DNA of 64,000 bases, taken from contig OY992536.1 of NCBI GenBank assembly GCA_963921195.1, positions 99,695,278 to 99,759,277 of the forward strand, written 5' to 3'. Below are positions 58,166 through 64,000 of the stretch, piece by piece. The translations under genes and the position numbers were made by a program. Position 1 is the first letter of the stretch. The number at the start of each line of letters is the position of its first letter. The DNA is from Pegoplata infirma. Taxonomy: Eukaryota; Arthropoda; Insecta; Diptera; Anthomyiidae. A model generated the notes under the pieces. The model saw only the letters and a program-made list of their open reading frames with translations. It was not told where the DNA came from and did not search any database.

Positions 58166-59374
58166 GAAATAACCCCAAAAACTTGTTTAATTATCTCTTT
58201 TGTGTGTATACTACTTAATCATACTAGTAAAACAAAGTATTAATTCATAAACTAAAAAAATTATATTATGTTTTAAAATAGATATATATTTTTTTTAAGT
58301 TTCAAAATATTTTTTTTTTATAATTTTTATATATTTTTTTTTAATAATTTTTATTTTTTTCAAAAAAAATAAAACTTTTCTTCTGCTTAAAATGAAAACC
58401 AAAATAAAAAAAAAAATTGCATAAAATAAATTTCCAAAATTTAGTGCTTTATTTTAAATTAAACAAACAAGTTTCCTATTAAAGCATAATATATCATAAT
58501 ATTAAAAATATATCTATCTTATAAATTTTATATTTAATAATATAAAAAAACAAACAAATAAGAACATAAATACAAAACAAAACCTTTAACAAATGCCATA
58601 AATACTTATACTTTGAAATGTACCTTTTTGCTTTAATAAAATAAATAAAAAAAAAATGGAGTAATTCTGATATCGTACATAAATACAAAAGAAAAACCTA
58701 CATAAACTTACATAAAGAGCATATAAAAAAAAATAAATAAAACATATTTATATTTATGAAAAACTAAACAAAACTCTATACAATATCTATACAATCCCGT
58801 TAAATAAATTTTTAAAAAAAAAATTAATATTTACTTTAAAAATTTTCAATTCATTTAACAACAAAACACAAAATAATAACAAAAAAAAATATTTCATTGT
58901 AAATTATCTGAGATACAAAAAAAATCTACTTACACTTACAAATTTTCCCCTCCCTCCCCCCCCCTTCCTCACAATAATATAAATAATAACATACATATAT
59001 TGAACAAAAAAATGTAAACAAAAATTTAAATATATCAATCACACTGTGCAACAAATTTAAAGTCACCCAGTGTAAATTGAATGCGACCAAAAAAAGAATT
59101 GAAGTATAACGTTAGTAGACCGAAACTCCCGAGATGTTTTGAAAATTTAGCTCAATTTTTTTTTTTGCCCACTGTAGCTTTTATTTTTTTTTAAAAGCAT
59201 TTGGAATAAGTCCACAAAATGTATTAAAACTACTTCTGAGATGAAATATGTTAATTCATGTCTTCAATAAAATTTTATGGCGGTTCTTTTCTTAGAACAC
59301 ATTCACCCTCCATCTCCCATTTTTAAGGGGTCATTTATATTTTAAATATCTTTTTAGAACACCACTAAAATGTA
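58166..59374. other. Very AT-rich spacer
   Basis: A/T tracts with a C-run (58947-58965). From about 59230 to 59340 it matches 16940-17050. No gene. Confidence 0.4.
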
Positions 59375-59617
59375 CACACAAAAAAAAATTTCCAATGAAC
59401 AACTTTTATAATATTTATGAACAAATTCATAAAATTTATTAACTTTTTCATAGTATTTATGAATAAATCATAATATGTGAAATTTAAAAACTATTTAAAA
59501 TTTTTTTCATAAATTCTATGAAAATGTATAAAAATTTAATGAAAAAGTTCATAATTTTTATGTATTTGTTCATAAATACTATGAATTTTGTTAATTGTCA
59601 AATATTTTTTTTCTGTG
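59375..59617. mobile_element. 243-bp MITE, CACA...TGTG ends, TA duplication
   Basis: CACACAAAAAAAAATTT versus AAATATTTTTTTTCTGTG, each flanked by TA. Interior TTCATAA / TTATGAA repeats. The ends resemble 10303-11075. Confidence 0.75.
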
Positions 59618-59690
59618 TACGTTTAAAGGGTTCAAATGTTCTACAAAAATTTAAGGCATAAAATTTCACTAGGGGTTGTTAAACTTGATA

Positions 59691-59950
59691 CACTCAAAAT
59701 AATTCTGCAGTAAAAATATTAGTAAGTGATTTGGTACCAAAATCTACTAATAAGTTACTAATTACCAGTAGTATGGTAGTTTTTTAGTATCTTCAAAGTA
59801 CTAAAATTAGTAATTTTTACTGGTTTTGAATAATATTAGTAAAAAATTTTAGTATTGATTACCAACGCCTGCACTAGATCATTTTGGACTAAAAAATTAT
59901 TTCATTAGTAAAATTTTTAGTATTGAATACTCACGTTTTTTTTTTGGGTG
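59691..59950. mobile_element. 260-bp MITE, inverted copy of 15031-15258
   Basis: CACTCAAAATAATTC to TTTTTTTTTGGGTG, TA on both sides. It splits the left arm of the following foldback: AAACTTGATA before it and CCAAAAAAACT after it correspond to GGTATCAAGTTT in the right arm. Confidence 0.85.
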
Positions 59951-60517
59951 TACCAAAAAAACTGGCATGATTTTGGGGGTGTTATCAAAAAACACATTTT
60001 TTCAAAATTTGAAAATTTTATTAAAAAAAAAAAATTATTCATTAAAAAGTCCTTGGAGAAGAAAAATGTGAAATATGGCGGATATCCGTTAGGTAACCGT
60101 TCGGGAATCGAGGGGGGAAGTTCGCGGATTTCAAGGAAATGTTTTTATCAATAATTTGGATTAATAAAATCTAATAAATTTAATTTTTAAGCAAATTAAC
60201 TGTTTTTTGGTGTCGTGGCATTCTATTAGATAACTATAAGTCTGTCATGAAATCTTACCGATCTAGGACGTCTTTAACCCACATTGGCTGGGGGTCAAAA
60301 TGACCCCTGCAGAAAATTTGAAGTTTAGAGCTTAAATTTTGTGCTATATAAACAAGTATAAAAAGGCTTTTGTATTCTGTACCCCAACTACTATTTCGTA
60401 TTAATATATTATCTTAAAAATAATCGTTAGCCCTTCTTGGTAGCGGGTCAAAAATGACCCATTCAATAAAAAATATATATTTTTTTATAAAAAATTAATT
60501 TGTGGCAATCTAATAGA

Positions 60518-61279
60518 ATCAGCAAAGGCCGGTCTTAAAATCAATGTGGGAAAAACCAAAGTCATGAGGATTAATACCAATAATGACGCCACATTTACTG
60601 TTAATGGATTTGCTTTAGAGGATGTGCAGAAATTTGAATATCTGGGAAGTGTGCTCACAACAGATGGTGGTGCTGTTGCAGATGTTGAAAACCGAATGAG
60701 GAAAGCAAAAAATGTTTATGGGTCCTTAATGAAAGTATGGAAATCTAAAACCATTGCTACGCAAACCAAGGTAAAAATTTTCAACGCTTGTGTAAAATCT
60801 GTATTGTTGTATGGTAGTGAGACGTGGCTAGTAACCGAAGCTATTACAACTAAACTTCAGACGTTCATAAATCGATGTTTACGACGTTTACTTGGTATAT
60901 GGTGGCCAAATATTATTAGAAATGAAGAACTTTGGAGAATATGCGGTCAAACAAAGCTTGAACTTGAAATCCGTAAAAGAAAATACCAATGGTTGGGCCA
61001 CACTCTAAGAAAAAATGTCGATGATGTAACACACACTGCTTTAGAGTGGAATCCACAAGGACGTAGACTTCGAGGTCGGCCTAAGCAAACATGGCGTAGA
61101 ACTGTGCTGCAAGAAACAAGGAAATCTTTTAGTGAATTAAGAGCTATTGCACGTGACAGAGATTTGTGGAAGCTATACGTTAATAATTTATGCATTATTT
61201 AATTAATATATTTATGATTTTTATGATTTATGTGAATAGACTAAGTTCTTTTTAAGAATATGTCATTAATAATAATAAT
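60518..61279 (+). mobile_element. 5'-truncated LINE with (TAA)n tail and 11-bp duplication
   Basis: Flanked by AATCTAATAGA at 60507-60517 and 61280-61290. The tail is a (TAA)n run at 61266-61280. Removal restores a continuous foldback loop. The orientation is plus. It is the youngest-looking coding element in the window because its frame is intact to the stop. Confidence 0.9.
60519..61202 (+). pseudogene. LINE ORF2 C-terminal fragment, open frame
   Basis: An uninterrupted frame enters from the truncation point as SAKAGLKINVGKTKVMRI, the RT motif after the catalytic centre. It continues through FEYLGSVLTTDGG, LLYGSETW, RRLLGIWWPN, NEELW, QWLGHTLRK and RGRPKQTW, ending LWKLYVNNLC plus two residues. 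This order is typical of RTE-like and related non-LTR reverse transcriptases; the clade is my inference. The catalytic YADD box and the endonuclease are absent, so it is inactive despite the open frame. The codon at 60546 is GTG, not a true start. Confidence 0.85.
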
Positions 61280-62218
61280 AATCTAATAGATAACTTTAAT
61301 CTTTAACCCATATTGCCCGCGGTCAAAAATGACCCCGTCAAAAACTTTTAGGCATAGTGCTTGAATTTTTTGATATCCACAAAATATATATTTTTTACTA
61401 AATGGGTCATTTTTGACCCCCTACCAAGAAGGGTTAATGATTTTTTAAAGATAATATATTAATACAAAATTACAGTTGGGGCAAAAAACACAGAAGCCAT
61501 TTGATACTTGTTTATAACACAAAATTTAAGCTTTAAACTTCAAATTTTCTGGTGGTCATTTTTGTCCCCCAGCCAATGTGGGTGAAAAACGTCCTAGATC
61601 GGTAAGATATCATGACAGACTTAAAATTATCAAATAGAATGTCACGACACCAAAAACAAGTTAATTTGCCAAAAAAATTAAGTTTTTAAGATTTTATTAA
61701 TCAAAATTATTGATAAAACCAACATTTCCTTGGAATCCGCTAACTTCCCCTGCGATTCCCGAAAAGTGCCCCAAGGATATTCGCCATATGTCACATTTTT
61801 CTTCTCCAAGGTGTTCTTAATGAATTCAGAAAAAAAAAATACGTATTTTAAATTCTTTTTTTTTATAAAATTTTGAAATTTTGAAAAAAAAGTGTTTTGA
61901 GACGCCCCCAAAATCATGTCATTTATTTGGTATCAAGTTTGAACCGGTTAATGATACCGTAAAATCTTTAAATTTCATATTTATGTATTTACGATCAAAA
62001 ATTATACAAAAATAATTTTGAATTATTTTAATACAAAAACTGAAATTTTTTTTTAAAGTCCGTTTTTGCAAAAATCCTAATTTTGAGGCTCAAAGTGGTG
62101 ACAGAAGATAAACTCAGATCGGAGTGATATTTTGCAAGTGAGTTAACTTTAGGGGACTGACACTTTTGGCGGGTATTAGAATTTGATCAGAGAGAAAAGC
62201 TTAAAAATGAGACACCTT

Positions 62219-62752
62219 AGTGTGAAATAACTCGAAAAAATTTATTAAATCTACTTTTGACCCACTTTGGCACTTTTCTTATAACATATCTGACCTCTAT
62301 CTCCCATTTTAAGGAGTTATTTTAGTCCCGTTTTTAAATAAAAAAACGTGTGTTTAAAGGCTTAAAAAGATCTAAAAAAGTTGATATAACTATAACTCTC
62401 CCGCATAAAAGCGCTTTTCGCTTAAGTACGCCCACTTTAGTGCTATCGCTTAAATGCATTTCGTAATTATGTTTTACCAAAGTAGTGTAAAATAACTAGA
62501 AAAAATTTGTTAAATTTACTTTTGAGCTAAAAAATTGTTCCTTTCCTTAGCACATATCAACTTTCTGTCCCATTTGAAGGAGCCATTTTAGTCGTTTTTT
62601 AAATATACTCATACCAATAAAACGTGCGTTTGAAGGGTTAAAAGTTCCATAAATGTATATCAAGCTACAACTCTCCCGCATAAAAGCATTTCTCGCTTAA
62701 ATGCGCCCACTGTTGTGATATCGCTTTAATGCATTCCGCGCTTTAACGATTC
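62219..62752. repeat. Two-unit tandem duplication of ~266 bases
   Basis: Unit 1 (62219-62485) and unit 2 (62486-62752) share AAATAACT(C/A)GAAAAAATTT, CCCATTT(T/G)AAGGAG and ACTCTCCCGCATAAAAGC, then CGCCCACT. They are diverged, about 80 percent alike by eye. Confidence 0.75.
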
Positions 62753-63495
62753 ACTCGAAAATGTATACTTCTTGAATTAAATGAGATGTGAAGTTTATTA
62801 AATCGCTCATACAATGTTTTAAATAAAATATTCCTAATAAATTATTTAATTGTTAAACCAAAGCCCATGTTTACAATAAGCAAAGAACAGCTGAATTTCA
62901 TAACTGACAAGGGAAGTATTCAGGCCCTTACGAACTGATTTGTCTGAAACTTAAAATATATATAAAAGAGACCATTCTGAGGTTGGGGTGTCTCGGCTTA
63001 TCGGCTATATCAGAGATTTAGGGGTTCAAAAAATGGCGATTTTTTTTTTGGATTTTCAGCCATTTCTTCTTTAGAAACTATATGATAAAGTTTAGAATAA
63101 AGTTTTTTTTTAATACCTATCTAACAAATGCATAAATAACCTTCTAAAAATTCGCTATCGTTAAATACTTTTTTTTACAAAAATGTGTAAAATTTTAGTG
63201 AATATTTATGTGAAGACATAGACCTACGATATCAATATGAATACGAAATAATCTCTATTAAATTTACGTCGACACATATTTTTGCTCTAGACGATATTCC
63301 TGTTAGTTCGGGAGTTATCGGCATTTTTCCGAAGGTCCACATTGTTTCATAATTTATACCCGCGATGCACGAACAGAAGATATAGACCGATTTTGACCAA
63401 CTTTTCCGAACTATTAATAGTTAATCTGAACAATTTGTTGTAATACGCGCCACCCTTATAAACATGTTTTTGCTCTGAAGTAGATTTATACCCAA
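62753..63495. other. Repeat fragments, no gene
   Basis: At 62909 CAAGGGAAGT matches the terminus of 33288-33784, but the opposite end is not found. The rest has no recognisable frame. Confidence 0.4.
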
Positions 63496-63504
63496 TTCAC
63501 ACCT

Positions 63505-63611
63505 GAGGTGAAATTTCGTTCGAACAAGATTTTGATCATATGGTTGTGTATGATGTATCATTTTATACACAACCATATGATCGAAATCTCCTTCGAACGA
63601 GATTTCAGGCG
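63505..63611. repeat. 107-bp hairpin
   Basis: Inner arms GATCATATGGTTGTGTA and TACACAACCATATGATC are exact over 17 bases (63534-63550, 63566-63582). Outer arms pair imperfectly (TGAAATTTCGTTCGAA). The loop is 15 bases. Confidence 0.85.
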
Positions 63612-64000
63612 TAATTTAAAAAATTAAAAACTACAGTGGGGCAAAAAAAAATCAACGCAAGCTTAGTTTCCAAACCCCCTTTGGTGATTTTTATCTACTA
63701 ATGGTATACTTTAATTTTTTTGTGGCCCATTCAAACTACAAAATCGTCTTGCACAGTGTAACAGAAAAAAATACCAAAAAGATTTCAAAATAATAATAAT
63801 AATAATAAAAAAAATACAACAATAAAAAAAAATAAAATACATCTATAACTTAAGGTTATAAATATAAAATTGAATGGAAAATATGATTGAAAAACAAAAA
63901 AAAAATATATTAAAAAAAAAATAATAAATAATTTAATTAAAACTCTAACTTATCCCACGCAAAAATCTACAATATTTAGTTTAATATTTTAGTTTTTTAA
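63612..64000. other. AT-rich end of window with AAT microsatellite
   Basis: An (AAT)n run at about 63791-63808 and long A-tracts. No gene. Confidence 0.5.

Larger units (their letters stand above)
59951..61940. mobile_element. ~2-kb foldback with ~540-base arms, carrying a LINE
   Basis: The left arm (59951-60488) and right arm (61379-61940) are inverted, diverged copies. Matching blocks include CATGATTTTGGGGG / CCCCCAAAATCATG, CGGGAATCG / CGATTCCCG, CCGATCTAGGACGT / ACGTCCTAGATCGG and GGTCAAAAATGACCC. The loop holds a LINE and a further direct copy of the GTCAAAAATGACCCC part near 61320. The arms extend slightly left of the MITE. Confidence 0.82.

Noticed and set aside
60546..60548. Start codon of the LINE fragment
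   Set aside because: The codon is GTG and the frame is open upstream to the truncation point; this is the middle of a longer ORF.

Overview
The window is AT-rich, repeat-rich eukaryotic nuclear DNA. It has 3-prime and 5-prime splice signals, degraded non-LTR retrotransposons with target-site duplications, tRNA-derived SINE heads and many short inverted-repeat DNA transposons. The jockey-like LINE remains, the polyglutamine coding style and two elements whose ends resemble the Drosophila P element suggest a higher fly (Diptera, possibly calyptrate). That placement is inference; no marker gene fixes it. There is no operon-like packing, and most open frames are chance frames in repeats.

Only one host gene is supported, on the + strand. 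A GC-richer 68-base internal exon (24099-24166, phase 0 at its 3-prime end) can join in frame to a 3-prime terminal exon (39781-40590). The terminal exon encodes a 269-residue Gln/Met/Gly-rich tail with a 26-Gln run and a Gly/Leu/Phe/Lys C-terminus. AATAAA signals follow at 40637 and 40698. The intervening intron, about 15.6 kb, is packed with repeats. The gene is not identified here, and its upstream exons lie outside the window or were not recognised.

Layout: 1-6400 holds dispersed repeats, a 5-prime-truncated LINE (817-2067, minus) and foldbacks. 7040-9640 is a composite repeat split by a 1.34-kb foldback. 10300-14100 holds a TA-flanked MITE with a SINE inside, a second foldback copy, and a P-like inverted-repeat element, all set in a degenerate 140-base repeat. 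15000-22850 holds MITEs, an hAT-like element with an 8-bp duplication, and a broken DNA-transposon ORF split by a MITE. 24099-40703 is the host gene. 40840-46300 holds a jockey-like RT fragment and a several-level nest of elements. 46500-64000 holds AT-rich spacer, MITEs, a P-like 2-kb element, two spacerless palindromes, and a large foldback containing a truncated LINE and a MITE.

The most notable theme is the density of foldback DNA: more than a dozen inverted repeats from 0.1 to 1.3 kb. Several can be dated relative to each other because the empty site is visible in a second copy. A 721-base hairpin lies inside the intron of the host gene and would form long double-stranded RNA if that intron is transcribed.
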